From NCBI RefSeq assembly GCF_001649575.2, contig NC_051434.1, forward strand, positions 20,373,449 to 20,437,448: a stretch of DNA of 64,000 nt, read 5' to 3'. Shown here piece by piece: positions 13,201 through 21,109 of the stretch (position 1 is its first letter; the number at the start of each line of letters is the position of its first letter). Made by a program: the position numbers and the translations under genes. Below the pieces are notes generated by a model. It saw only the letters and a program-made list of their open reading frames with translations, made no database searches and was not told where the DNA came from. The DNA is from Kryptolebias marmoratus (taxonomy: Eukaryota; Chordata; Actinopteri; Cyprinodontiformes; Rivulidae).

Positions 13201-16200
13201 AATAAAGCAAAACTCTGATACAGCACTATTTATTTATTTATTGTTTTTACACAGTTTATAGTTTGCAGGACAAACAAATAAAAAAAGCTCAGGACTTAAA
13301 ACCTTAAAACTATACCTACTTTTCTATGTAAAACTGCACTGCTGTTAATGTCTTTTACTCACTCAGTCCTTTTCTGCTTTAGTTTTACTTGAGTTTGCAG
13401 CTAAACTGGCTTCAGTTTCTGATGAGAGCTTATATTGTGACTCTGAGATCTGCCTGTTTTCAACAACAGAATAATTCTCCACCCTAAGCTTTAAAAGCTT
13501 TACTCTTTAATTGAATCTCTCCTATCTCAGACTCAAATTTTACAAACTACATTTGTTTCATTCAAAAAAATTACATTTCTTTCCAGAGTGGTTATAAATT
13601 CCAAACTGTGCTCAGATGTTTAAAACATTCAATGTTCTACATCATCACTCCCTGCTGAGCTCTGTGTTCCATGTTATATGTCTTCTTTGGTGTTTTTACA
13701 GCATACTAACATTGGGACTTCTTTGTTATTTTCTTTGCAGTCAGATATAGGTTTCTGTGCTAACTGTGCAAGTATATTTAAACATTCTCCATTATGCCGT
13801 GTTTCCACACCAGTGCATAATCTTTAACAATCACATCGAGATGCTTCCAAGACCCCATTCACACCCGGCACGAACATGAATCAGGTGTGTGTGAGCAGGG
13901 AAACAAGTAAAACATGCAGGATAGTGGCTCTCCAGGACCAGGGTTGCCTACCCCTGGGATAGTGCTAAACACATTTGCGAACGGCCTCAGTGTGCATTGA
14001 AAATGTTGTCACTCAAGCCCCCTTTGGATTTGGTCTGGACCACTTTTGTTTACATACGTTTGGTCATCTGAACACAGTCGGTACTGATCCTCGATGAAGG
14101 TTGTAAACAAGACGTGACCCCAAACAAGCAGCAAAGGAAATCCATGAAATTCTCAGGGTAATAAAATAAAATAAAATAAATCTGCTTATCTGCTGGCGGA
14201 TTAAAGTTTACAGAACAACCATTATTTTGGATATTCTAAAGATGTTTTTTGTTTGTTCATTTTTTTTTTTACTACTAAAAGTTTTAAATAACTGTTTAAC
14301 AAAATCTTTTTCAATGAAAATGTTTGTTTGTTTGCTTGTTAACTTTGTTTTTAGAGTTGACTGGACCCACTGTGGTCATAACAGCGTTTCCCCTACCATT
14401 AACCAGCCACCCCAACCCGCCAATGAGACTGCCGGCGTGTAGTCATTTTAATTTAAATAACGCCAGCTCATCAATGCAATAATAATTAGCCCTACTAATA
14501 AACAGCTACTAAAACAGATACCGGACTATAAAGTTCACTTAAAAGCCTTCGATTTTCTCAAAAAACGACAGTGCGCCTTATAATTCAGAGCGCCTTATAT
14601 ATGTAAGAAGTCGTAATGTTTTAGTACGACTTTGGTAAACTACAAAGCTGCACCACTTGCAGCATTAAGGCTCAGTTATAGTTGTGCAGGGCTCTGCGCA
14701 CAGCGTGCGGTCCTGAGCACGTGCTGTAGGCATTTATACATGACGCTGACGTCGGTGCAGTATTCTTTCGTGAGTTTTGAACCGTTTGATTATCTTTGTG
14801 ATCTCTCATAGAGGGATCACATAAATACTGATACAGGCAAACCAGCTCCGCTAGAGCACCAAAATCGTCCATTTTGACGCGGTCCGTGCGAAGTTACAAA
14901 AATTGGAAGGTGCAAGACGATGCGCCTTGTAGTGCGGTGCGCTTTATATATGACAAAAGTTCGAAAACGGAAACAGTGCGTCTTATAATCCAGTGTGCCC
15001 TATAGTACGGAAAATACGGTACACAAAAAGGTGTTATCAACTGGTGTCACAAACACAACATTGATATCTGTTATAATCACTGAAATGTGCTCTTTTTTTC
15101 TTTTTGATTGCAAAAAAAGTAAAACTTATGTGAATATAGTTTGCTCATTTTTTAGAAAGTTAACTTTCCCAGAACAGTATGTCTCAACTTGCTCTGCAAA
15201 TGTAATAAGAAAAGTTTTATACTGATTGGGCTTGAACCCCAGAGAAGGTTATCAATAACAAATGTTTAATTTATTGCAATTTCACATAAAAACTGTGCAC
15301 CATAACTTCATAACTAAAATGTAGCTTTGAGGCTGAGAGACAAGTCTTATTACTCAGCCCTTCATAGAATATGTCCAAAAAGATTTCATTACTCTGTAAA
15401 TGACACATATTCGACCAAAAGGAAATGTGTCCAGAGAAGCACAAACTTTTCAACCATCAGGAACACACTTCTCTGATCTGCTAAAAAGAGGACTAACTGA
15501 GCAGAAGTGATCATCGTCCTGTGTTAACTCTGTCCATGTCAGAATCTCCTCACTCTGCCACTGAGAGAAGCCTTTGTACCCCACCCTGATAAGACTCATC
15601 ACCTAGGAAAGTGACATAATAAACGTCAATCATGTGCTTTCAGTTTTCACTGTGGTTCTTTCTGAAAGTTGCTCTACCTAGAATTAGTCCTGAGAAGATT
15701 AACATGTAACACCGAATTTTAGTCTCCATGAAAACATCACAAATACTGAGAAAATAAGACGAAAAGCACATTTTGGTCTTTTATTTTTAAAATTGATCAA
15801 ATTAATATTTTTATTAGGTTTAACCGGATGAAACGTGTCTGTAACGTTCAAGACGTTAATCAGGGATGAATACCTGTTTTCCTTGAGTGTCTTTCACAGC
15901 CACCTCCTCCACTTTTTCAGGTTTGCTATCTGTTGCGAGTTCCTCAAAGAACTGGGGACAAAAATTCACACACAGCACATCCAGTGAGACACGCCGCGCC
16001 ATCAGGTAAAACATCAGCCGTGATGGATTTTGACAATAAATTACTGGATACTCACGTTCTTTTTTGCTTTTTTGTCTTTCTTTCCCTTTTTCACAGCTTT
16101 TTCTGCTGGAAGGACATCATATTTAAAGTCATAAAAACAAATGATTTAAGGAAAAAAAATTGTCAAATATATCAGTATGCCGTAATGAAAATTTTGTTTG

Positions 16201-17526
16201 TACGTCTGTTAATAGACAACTGAGAGCAGTGCTTACCAACCACTGAATCTGTGATTTCCCTCCCTAACATGGTCAGCTCAGTAAAAACAACAACAAAAAA
16301 AGATTTGTCTTGGCTAGGGGGAATTTCCAATGATGTTGTCTAGGTCTTTACATCCTAGCTGAGAAATAACTTTTGCTCCAATAACAACAAAAAAAACAAT
16401 CTTCCTGGAGAAGAAAACAGATTTTTTTAACAACTCAACAGACTGTTAGTTCGTGTTTTCAAGAACCTATAGTCCAAAAATTATCCAGTTTGATTTTTTT
16501 TTTCTACCACCAGCAAAATGTTTAAATGGTGCAGACAATACAATTTTCTGGAGTAACAAACTCAATCTTTGGGGTGAATAAAGGTTTATTACTAGTTATT
16601 TAATAAAAAATAACTCTTCAGCAATAATATAACCACGGAAAAAGCTTCTGAACGTTCATCAGAGAACATCTGCTGAAGGTTTTATGGCAAATCTCTAAAA
16701 TTATGTAGAAATTATGCCAACTTTTCTTATTGTCCAATGGAAGTTCAGGTCATTATTTCTCCCAAAGATTTTGAATTTTAACACTAACTATCCTATTTTG
16801 TTTTTATACAGATACATGACCTCTGTATCATTTAAACACTCTTTTAATTGAAATATTTTGTTTAACTCAACAAGCTTCTGGCATCATTCTGTCTGGATAT
16901 CTGAACACTTTCCGTAATTGTTCATTTAAACCGGTCAATTTCCTGGCACTGATCTAAAGTGCAGTTTGAATATTTATTTCCCACCTAGTACTTCCCCCAC
17001 CAGTACTTTCCACTTGACAGAATGACCACATTTGACTTGTGGTTAAAAAAAAAAAATTGTGCCATTTTAAAAAATTACTACCATTTACCTAAAGACAAAT
17101 AAATTAAACTTAGATCATGTTGGTGACATGAGCCCAGTTTCTGTCATACTTCACCATAACATTATTTTTGAGCAATCTGAAACGACATCTTTAACCTCAC
17201 AGCCCCCAGTTTTTCTTTACCTGTCTTCTTAAGCTTTTATATGTGATTTAAGTCAAGCTTTAACCCAAATAATTCCTTCGAGTAAATCATTATCGATCAG
17301 ATTTACACGGAGAACGCTCAAAACTCAAGAAAAGTTACAGTACATTATGGGACAAACTCTTGTTTAAGTTCGTAAAACTAAAAAAATTGGTCAAAAAGTT
17401 CTGTTTTATCTGACATCTCGTTTGCTAGCTGTGATGCTACATTAGCCTGCATCCTAGCTTCTCACCTGCCCCCGTGGCGATATCCTCGTCCACCCACTCC
17501 GCCTCTTCCTTCACCTTCTTCGGCAT
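1147..17526 (-). CDS. abcf1: ABCF1, 5' half (15 coding exons; gene continues beyond the left edge)
   Basis: ABCF1 is a soluble, non-transporter ABC ATPase that associates with eIF2 and ribosomes and promotes translation initiation (family knowledge). The spliced reading frame starts at the ATG at 17526-17524 and has 15 exons: 17466-17526, 16056-16102, 15874-15951, 11805-11925, 11690-11715, 11517-11610, 10339-10376, 9187-9276, 8728-8811, 7864-7959, 4954-5076, 4698-4798, 3571-3656, 3346-3485, 1147-1295. Junction phases agree throughout. The first ~245 residues are lysine/glutamate-rich and low-complexity, as in the mammalian protein. Then come the [22 protein letters not shown] segment, Walker A GPNGKGKT (residues 317-324) split by an intron, and the FSGGWRMR signature (433-440). 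Walker B and the second ABC domain lie outside the window. Start context AAAGAAATGCC is acceptable. Identity is very secure; the small acidic exons are the least certain boundaries. Confidence 0.96.
2065..3335 (+). mobile_element. Tc1-like transposon relic
   Basis: Degenerate Tc1/mariner element in abcf1 intron 14. The left end contains a TATTCGCCCCC motif and the right end GATGAATACTTTTTCAAGGC, the typical Tc1 termini around a TA. The interior retains transposase-like reading (the CTCTCCACACAGGTCAGAGA helix-turn-helix region near 2295 and the GGTGGTAGCATCATGCTGTG catalytic-core region near 2782) but is full of frameshifts and stops. The right end lies 11 bp from the exon 14 splice donor. Confidence 0.8.
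3346..3485 (-). CDS. abcf1: abcf1 exon 14
   Basis: 140 nt, residues 349-395, [20 protein letters not shown] then [18 protein letters not shown]. This is the coiled helical insert of ABC domain 1. The donor GTAAATACTT is followed within 11 nt by the end of a Tc1 relic. Confidence 0.97.
3571..3656 (-). CDS. abcf1: abcf1 exon 13 (Walker A, second half)
   Basis: 86 nt, residues 320-349. [20 protein letters not shown] completes the nucleotide-binding P-loop; ends IDVLLCEQ. Acceptor TCTCAG, donor GTGAGT. Confidence 0.97.
3657..4697. other. abcf1 introns around exons 12-13: no further feature seen
   Basis: Low-complexity AT-rich intron sequence. No conserved coding, RNA gene or recognisable transposon end was found. 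Confidence 0.4.
4698..4798 (-). CDS. abcf1: abcf1 exon 12 (Walker A, first half)
   Basis: 101 nt, residues 287-320, [20 protein letters not shown] through [11 protein letters not shown]. The intron splits the second glycine codon of the Walker A motif (phase 2). Confidence 0.97.
4954..5076 (-). CDS. abcf1: abcf1 exon 11
   Basis: 123 nt, residues 246-286, [14 protein letters not shown] then [21 protein letters not shown]. The second half is essentially identical to mammals and leads into ABC domain 1. Confidence 0.96.
5159..5995 (+). mobile_element. hAT element with BED zinc-finger remnant
   Basis: It starts TAGTGATGAG and ends CCCATCACTA, giving matching TAGTGATGRG termini. Flanks are GAACATTA (5151-5158) and GAAAATTA (5996-6003), an 8-bp target duplication with one mismatch, the hAT hallmark. 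Subterminal CATGTGTCGA/TGTGTCGAAACG motifs are also inverted. Inside is a short spliced N-terminal BED-finger remnant but no catalytic domain, so this is a non-autonomous deletion derivative in abcf1 intron 10. Confidence 0.85.
5393..5668 (+). pseudogene. BED zinc-finger fragment of a hAT transposase
   Basis: The ATG at 5393 opens [19 protein letters not shown] up to ENK, then a GTTTTATT donor-like site. An acceptor TTCTGCAG near 5560 is followed by [20 protein letters not shown] and LRHF. Together they give the BED pattern of aromatic W, Cys-x2-Cys and a downstream His, but the reading ends soon after. The intron inside the finger and the missing DDE domain are inferred from sequence only. 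Confidence 0.6.
6660..6895 (+). mobile_element. 5'-truncated copy of the abundant tRNA-headed SINE-like repeat
   Basis: Shares the GTGGAGTTTACATGTTCTCC, CGGGTACTCCAGTTTCCTCC, and CCTGTCCAGGGTGTCCCTCG blocks with the full-length copy at 25267-25641. The tRNA-like head is missing, and the right end is replaced by a Tc1 relic at the CACAATGGTCGCTGGAGAAA junction. Confidence 0.75.
6896..7440 (+). mobile_element. Tc1-like transposase fragment (3' half)
   Basis: Contains the Tc1 core wording TCCTGTGGTCTGATGAAACC (V-W-S-D-E region), a GGGGCAGCAGCATCATGGTG (G-G-x-x-M-V-W) region near 7033, and an N-L-x-P-I-E remnant around 7270, all broken by frameshifts. It is not intact. Confidence 0.7.
7690..7795 (-). 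mobile_element. tRNA-derived SINE head, minus strand
   Basis: Read on the minus strand it gives GCTGCAGTAGCTTGGTGGTC (A-box like) and, about 40 nt later, GGTTTGAGCCC (B-box like), the spacing of a tRNA-type internal polymerase III promoter. The rest of the element is not clear. It is a distinct family from the 25267 SINE. Confidence 0.55.
7864..7959 (-). CDS. abcf1: abcf1 exon 10
   Basis: 96 nt, residues 214-245. It contains [17 protein letters not shown], the counterpart of the human [17 protein letters not shown] motif that precedes the first ABC domain. Acceptor GACAG, donor GTAATT. Confidence 0.93.
7960..9186. other. abcf1 introns around exon 9: no further feature seen
   Basis: Outside exon 9 (8728-8811) this stretch is AT-rich intron with short A-tracts. 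No repeat family or RNA gene was recognised. Confidence 0.4.
8728..8811 (-). CDS. abcf1: abcf1 exon 9
   Basis: 84 nt, phase 0, residues 186-213, [12 protein letters not shown] followed by an aspartate/glutamate run and GGDMMM. Acceptor CATAG, donor GTATGT. Confidence 0.85.
9187..9276 (-). CDS. abcf1: abcf1 exon 8
   Basis: A 90-nt phase-0 exon, residues 156-185, [21 protein letters not shown] and onwards. Acceptor GTTAG, donor GTGGGT. A Tc1-like relic begins within about 40 bp upstream of the acceptor. Confidence 0.88.
9306..9770 (-). mobile_element. Tc1-like element, 5' end with transposase N-terminus
   Basis: Minus-strand reading [20 protein letters not shown] then [12 protein letters not shown] is the N-terminal helix-turn-helix of a Tc1-type transposase; it ends after about 45 residues. 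The outer end at 9740-9770 corresponds to the same family as 41500-43645. It sits immediately upstream of the abcf1 exon 8 acceptor. Confidence 0.75.
10339..10376 (-). CDS. abcf1: abcf1 exon 7 (38 nt; upper edge could be 10383)
   Basis: Encodes [13 protein letters not shown], matching the lysine-rich NKF segment of the family; donor AAG|GTGAAG. Phase with exon 6 requires the acceptor GGTAG at 10377. The stronger-looking acceptor AACAG| would begin the exon at 10383 and is in frame only with a GC donor in exon 6. Confidence 0.75.
10531..10790 (+). mobile_element. tRNA-headed SINE-like repeat, diverged copy
   Basis: The head GCTGTGGAGCAGTGGTTAAT and body blocks (GTTCTCCCTGCGCATGCATG, CTCCGGTTTCCTCCCACAGA, CTAAATTGTCCCTAGGTACG) follow the copy at 25267-25641. 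The 3' third and the ATGG tail are missing. Confidence 0.75.
11129..11220. repeat. 92-nt near-perfect inverted repeat (hairpin) in abcf1 intron 6
   Basis: Arms 11129-11159 and 11190-11220 are 31 nt each and pair at 30 of 31 positions (TGTCGCGGCCTTCTA at the outer end), around a 30-nt loop. It is likely a tiny fold-back transposon. No clear target duplication was found. Confidence 0.8.
11517..11610 (-). CDS. abcf1: abcf1 exon 6
   Basis: 94 nt, residues 112-142, starting [16 protein letters not shown] and then strongly acidic. The donor GCAG|GTTGGC leaves one base. An alternative GC-type donor 4 nt upstream would instead leave phase 0 and pair with the longer version of exon 7. Confidence 0.88.
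11690..11715 (-). CDS. abcf1: abcf1 exon 5 (micro-exon)
   Basis: A 26-nt exon for residues 103-111 (VITSKGSKK) between ACAG and GTTTGT. It restores phase 0 and is followed directly by the GGNIFAAL exon, as in human KKTKGGNVFAAL. Confidence 0.82.
11805..11925 (-). CDS. abcf1: abcf1 exon 4
   Basis: 121 nt, residues 63-102. It starts [11 protein letters not shown] and ends in an acidic [10 protein letters not shown] segment, like the SDEEDEVP block of the human protein. Acceptor CTCAG, donor GTATGA, phase 1 at the end. Confidence 0.9.
11926..14517. other. abcf1 intron 3: mostly unrecognised
   Basis: Large AT-rich intron. A ~45-bp stretch at 13922-13962 (GGCTCTCCAGGACCAGGGTT and on) resembles a transposon end but is too short to classify. 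An A-run sits at 12905-12928 and TTTA repeats near 13230. Nothing coding was recognised. Confidence 0.4.
14518..15022. mobile_element. non-autonomous DNA transposon with CCG-ACTATA termini
   Basis: The left end reads ATACCGGACTATAAAG and the right end TACGGAAAATACGGTA; inverted, the right end gives TACCGTATTTTCCGTACTAT. Subterminal copies of GCGCCTTATA/TGCGTCTTATAATC occur in both orientations near each end. The left terminus seems to have lost the TATTTTC portion. The superfamily was not assigned. Confidence 0.55.
15874..15951 (-). CDS. abcf1: abcf1 exon 3
   Basis: A 78-nt phase-0 exon for residues 37-62 beginning [18 protein letters not shown] is shared with mammalian ABCF1. CCCCAG acceptor and GTATTC donor. 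Confidence 0.9.
16056..16102 (-). CDS. abcf1: abcf1 exon 2
   Basis: A 47-nt exon for residues 21-36 ([15 protein letters not shown] type), flanked by CAG| acceptor and GTGAGT donor. Nearly pure lysine, corresponding to the KKGKKDKK block of mammalian ABCF1. Confidence 0.88.
16103..17465. other. abcf1 intron 1: nothing recognised
   Basis: AT-rich intron sequence without repeat ends, conserved reading frames or structural RNA that I could identify. Confidence 0.4.
17466..17526 (-). CDS. abcf1: abcf1 exon 1 (start codon)
   Basis: Encodes residues 1-20, beginning [15 protein letters not shown], and ends GCAG|GTGAGA in phase 1. It matches the human pattern of an MPK start followed by an E-W motif. 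This is the only in-frame ATG that joins exon 2 without a stop. Confidence 0.9.
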
Positions 17527-17760
17527 TTCTTTACTTTACCTTCCCAAAATAATACGAACAAATGTTGATAACTTCGCTACGACACAGGCTACGGTTTCTA
17601 TCAAGGCTTTCCTAGCGACACATATGTCATGCGGCAAGTGACGCAATGTGAGAGATGCCGGTCGCAAACTTTAATTCTTCTTCGTTGGTCGTCTGAAGGG
17701 CAGCGCGAAGGTTTTGCTGCCACCGTTAGGCTGGAGGACCATGAGACTCGAGAGGCTTGA
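17527..17760 (-). promoter_or_regulatory. probable abcf1 promoter and 5' UTR
   Basis: The start-codon exon has no splice acceptor immediately upstream, so the 5' UTR and promoter should lie here. The stretch is richer in CpG than the surrounding introns (several CG pairs between 17560 and 17720) and no TATA box is obvious, as expected for a housekeeping gene. The start site cannot be fixed from sequence alone. Confidence 0.5.
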
Positions 17761-17954
17761 CCTCTTCTGTCTTTGGGTTTGACCGTTTTATTAACTTAAT
17801 ACTTTTTATTGTTTATACGTTTCTTGAAGTTCACAGATCGGTTGTGGTATGCCAAGCATGTGCACAAACTTTACAAAAAAATGAGAGAAAATGCAACAAA
17901 AATATTAAAAAATACAAAGCAACGTATTGCGTTTTTAGTTTTATCACACACACT

Positions 17955-18035
17955 TATTATTATTACTCGTAATATTATTATTACTCGTAATAATAATAAT
18001 AATAATAATCGTGATTAGTAGTAGTAGTAGAAATA
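17955..18035. repeat. ATT/ATA/AGT trinucleotide microsatellite
   Basis: Imperfect triplet runs (TTATTATTA, AATAATAAT, TAGTAGTAG), just upstream of the abcf1 promoter. Confidence 0.9.
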
Positions 18036-18146
18036 GTAGTAATGTCAAAATGTTGATATACAGTATATATATTACTGACATTTTTATGCTCTTTTTTAAA
18101 AAGAAATTCTTGATGTAGCTGGCTGCTCCTTGGACAACTAAATTTC

Positions 18147-18352
<206 letters not shown>

Positions 18353-18699
18353 TCCGTCTAACTGTTTGTTTGTCTCTCTTAAAAACACTTGTAGTGTTTA
18401 CAAAATAAATTAAAATAGAAATGTTTACTACTTGTGACACCGAAGAAGAAAATCTGAAAAATGCTTCTTTTTTTTTTTTTAGAAAAGGAGCAATATTTCC
18501 AATGCTCATCTATTTATGAGATTTCATCCATCCAAAGCTGTCGAGTGACTGGACAAAAAGAAAAAAAAGATGTCAGCATTTTCTAAACAAAATCTACAAT
18601 TCTTTACCTCAATTTAAATCTCTTTCCCAAGGTTTAAGTATCTGGATAAACATTGAACAAAGGTTTAAGTGCATTTCTTCAACTATGGGTGGACTAGAT

Positions 18700-19024
18700 C
18701 AGTGGTTCCCAAACTTTTCAGCTTCCGACCCATAAAATAATACTGAAAAAGGTGTGTGACCTCATCTGTTGACTGTTTAAATATCCAAAAATGCTAATGA
18801 CTCTATTAAATAAGGACATGATGGCAACACAAACAGTCTTAACATCCGTTATGCTAATTTTTTAAAACAATTTATTGATGTGTATTTCAAGTTTTTGTAA
18901 CAATTATAGTGCAAAACATAGGATAAAAAATAAGATTTTTATTGTAAATGGATATCTGGAGATTATATAAGGAACCCTACTTGGTGTTGAGTGACCCACA
19001 CTGGGGTGGCTACAAGAAACACTG
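18700..19024 (+). mobile_element. non-autonomous hAT element
   Basis: It begins CAGTGGTTCCCAAACTTTTC and ends ACAAGAAACACTG, so both termini read CAGTG(G/T)TT inward, as in hAT elements. The 325-bp interior has no coding potential. The 8-bp flanks (GACTAGAT and AAGTTCAA) do not match, so the ends may have been disturbed. Confidence 0.65.
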
Positions 19025-19036
19025 AAGTTCAAGCTA

Positions 19037-19205
19037 TTGACGGCCATGTTCTCCATCAGGTCAAGCTTGAAACCGAACCCATCAAGCTGATCATCGGGGC
19101 AATCATTATGAATCCATCACATTTTTAATAATCAACTCACCCGACATTCTCGTCAACCTGGGCGCCAACTGGCTTTGTCGTCACATTACTACTCACTGCT
19201 CAATG
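19037..19205 (+). pseudogene. Ty3/Gypsy retrotransposon protease fragment
   Basis: Translates, with one frame break, as HQVKLETEPIKLIIG, then ESITFLIINSPDILVNLGAN and WLCRH. This matches the end of a Gypsy-type aspartic protease domain (the family pattern is I-L-G-x-x-W-L). It is an isolated scrap. Confidence 0.55.
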
Positions 19206-19364
19206 GATTAAAGATAATAAACAACAAAGATCAATAATTTGCACAGACTAAAGTTCATTATGTTTCAGTTTAAAATATAGTTATTCAGAAAGCAGACCAG
19301 ACATCTTGATGGAAATACAACAAACACCATATGGAGTAATTATGAAGGGATTAACTATTACATT

Positions 19365-19893
19365 TTTATAGACAGCAGCTCATATTAAAGACATTAAAGG
19401 GAACGAAACAGCAGATAAAATTGCAAAGGAGGCTACCAGAAACATCTTAGTTAAAGCAGATATTAAAGTCAGAACAGAAGTAAAAAGCACAGTCAAGAAG
19501 AAAGAAAAGGTAGATGTTTTACAGAAGTCAACGGAAAACAAGAGCTATGAGATGGGAAAAGGAAAGATGGTTAGTTTTGTGGAACCAGAAATCAATGATT
19601 CAGCAGAGGAAGCAAAAGAAGCTCTTTTAAAATGTTAAAAACATGCTTTTAAGGTATTGCTGTTTAGTATACTATGAATGCAATAACTAATTCCTGACTA
19701 ATTAGTTTAATTCTTCCTTTTAAATAATTTTTTATTTCTTTTTCTTTTTTTAGTAGTCTGTCTAAAAATGCTGATTTTGTGTCTTCTGCTTTTATCATTG
19801 CTTTTTGTGTACTTTTGTTGCTGCCTCTTGATAAGGTTGTCATTGTAAATAAATGGGTCTGAATTGACTTCCCTTTTAAATTAATGGGTATTG

Positions 19894-19959
<66 letters not shown>

Positions 19960-19960
19960 T
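19365..19960 (+). mobile_element. 3' end of an I-type LINE (RNase H remnant plus TAA tail)
   Basis: The frame around 19370-19640 reads AAHIKDIKGNETADKIAKEA, the GNExAD signature of a retrotransposon RNase H domain, followed by a lysine-rich C-terminal region. About 250 bp downstream is a (TAA)n run at 19893-19956. RNase H plus a TAA tail is characteristic of I-clade LINEs; the clade is inferred. Confidence 0.55.
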
Positions 19961-20039
19961 AACAGTGTATATCTGTGAAATTGTATGACAGAGTACATGT
20001 AAAATTGGGCTCATCTTACTCTCAAAAAATCTTAATTTT

Positions 20040-20655
20040 GTAGGTGCTCAACATTGTTTACACAGCCCTGTGCCTTTAAGATTATTTTATTAAGTTGGCA
20101 TCTCTTGTGGCACACATTGGCCCGAGCCTTTAGGGCGATGTGTCATGTCTATTGAATATACGTCATTGAGTAGTTGTTCCCAGATCAGGAAACAACAGAA
20201 GAGTTCAGTTTTTTCAGACTCCATTTCTGTTAAGAGAACAGGAGAATCCAGCAGCTGAATCAGGGTGAGTGTTAACTCAACATTCTTCTCCTCCTCTCCT
20301 GTTTAGATATGTTTAGTTTCATGATTTTACTTAGGTTATCCTACATTTCATTTAGATTATACATGATTGATGTTTTTACTTCTGTATTTCTATATTTGAT
20401 AATGATTTCATTTAGATTATTTTAGCTACTATTTTGACTGTCTTAGCTCATGTTTAGATATGTTTGGTTTCGTGATTTTATATAGATTATCCTATATTTC
20501 ATTTAGATTATACATGATTGTTGTGTTTTTTTCTGTGTTTCATTATGTACCTGCTGTATTTGATTCTGTTGTTGTTTCTGTTGTAAAGTGCTTTGGATCG
20601 CCTTGTTGCTGAAAAGTGCTATATAAATAAATTTCACTTCACTTCACTTCTTTCT
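20040..20655 (+). mobile_element. unclassified retroposon ending in a (TTCAC)n tail
   Basis: The 3' end AAAGTGCTTTGGATCGCCTT, then GCTGAAAAGTGCTATATAAA, then TTCACTTCACTTCACTTC is a LINE/SINE-type tail with a short tandem terminus. The same tail block occurs inverted at 63735-63795. The body contains a ~70-bp direct repeat (20306-20374 and 20451-20521: TTTAGATATGTTTRGTTTCR and following). No open frame remains. Confidence 0.5.
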
Positions 20656-20822
20656 GAGTCTCTGAGTGGCTTTTCTCTCTGTGATCTGTGGAGTGAACAA
20701 AAGACACACCTCGACATTTTGTCTAATGCTCTGATACCACCAGCGGCAGTTTTAGAGGCTCAGGTTTTCATGTAACGGTTGCTTCATGTCCAAGTTATTT
20801 TAGAGTCAAAGGAATCTACAAT

Positions 20823-20890
20823 GGCACAGTGAAGCAGTGGTTAGAGCTGTCCCCTCCCAGCAAGGAGGTTGATGGATCGTTGTCTTTGAT
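20823..20890 (+). mobile_element. SINE head fragment
   Basis: TGGCACAGTGAAGCAGTGGT then TTAGAGCTG and CCCAGCAAGGAGGTTG match the tRNA-like head of the 25267 SINE. It breaks off after about 65 bp. Confidence 0.55.
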
Positions 20891-21109
20891 ACTCTCATTT
20901 TTCAGACCGTGGTGAAGTTAGTTTGAAGTTGGATATTGGATATTTGTGCTCCGCGGAGTAAGCGGTGTCTAGCTCACAGTTGACCCGAAACAGGAATACT
21001 AATGTCAGCCAGCCATTCTCTGCGTCTCCCTTCTCTCAGGCGTGGTGGTTCACTTAGGGACCATCAATAAATTTTCCGAACTCATCGCTCCTGAGAAACA
21101 AATATTAAT

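Noticed and set aside
13922..13962. Transposon end GGCTCTCCAGGACCAGGGTT
   Set aside because: Too short and lacking a partner terminus or target duplication to call an element.
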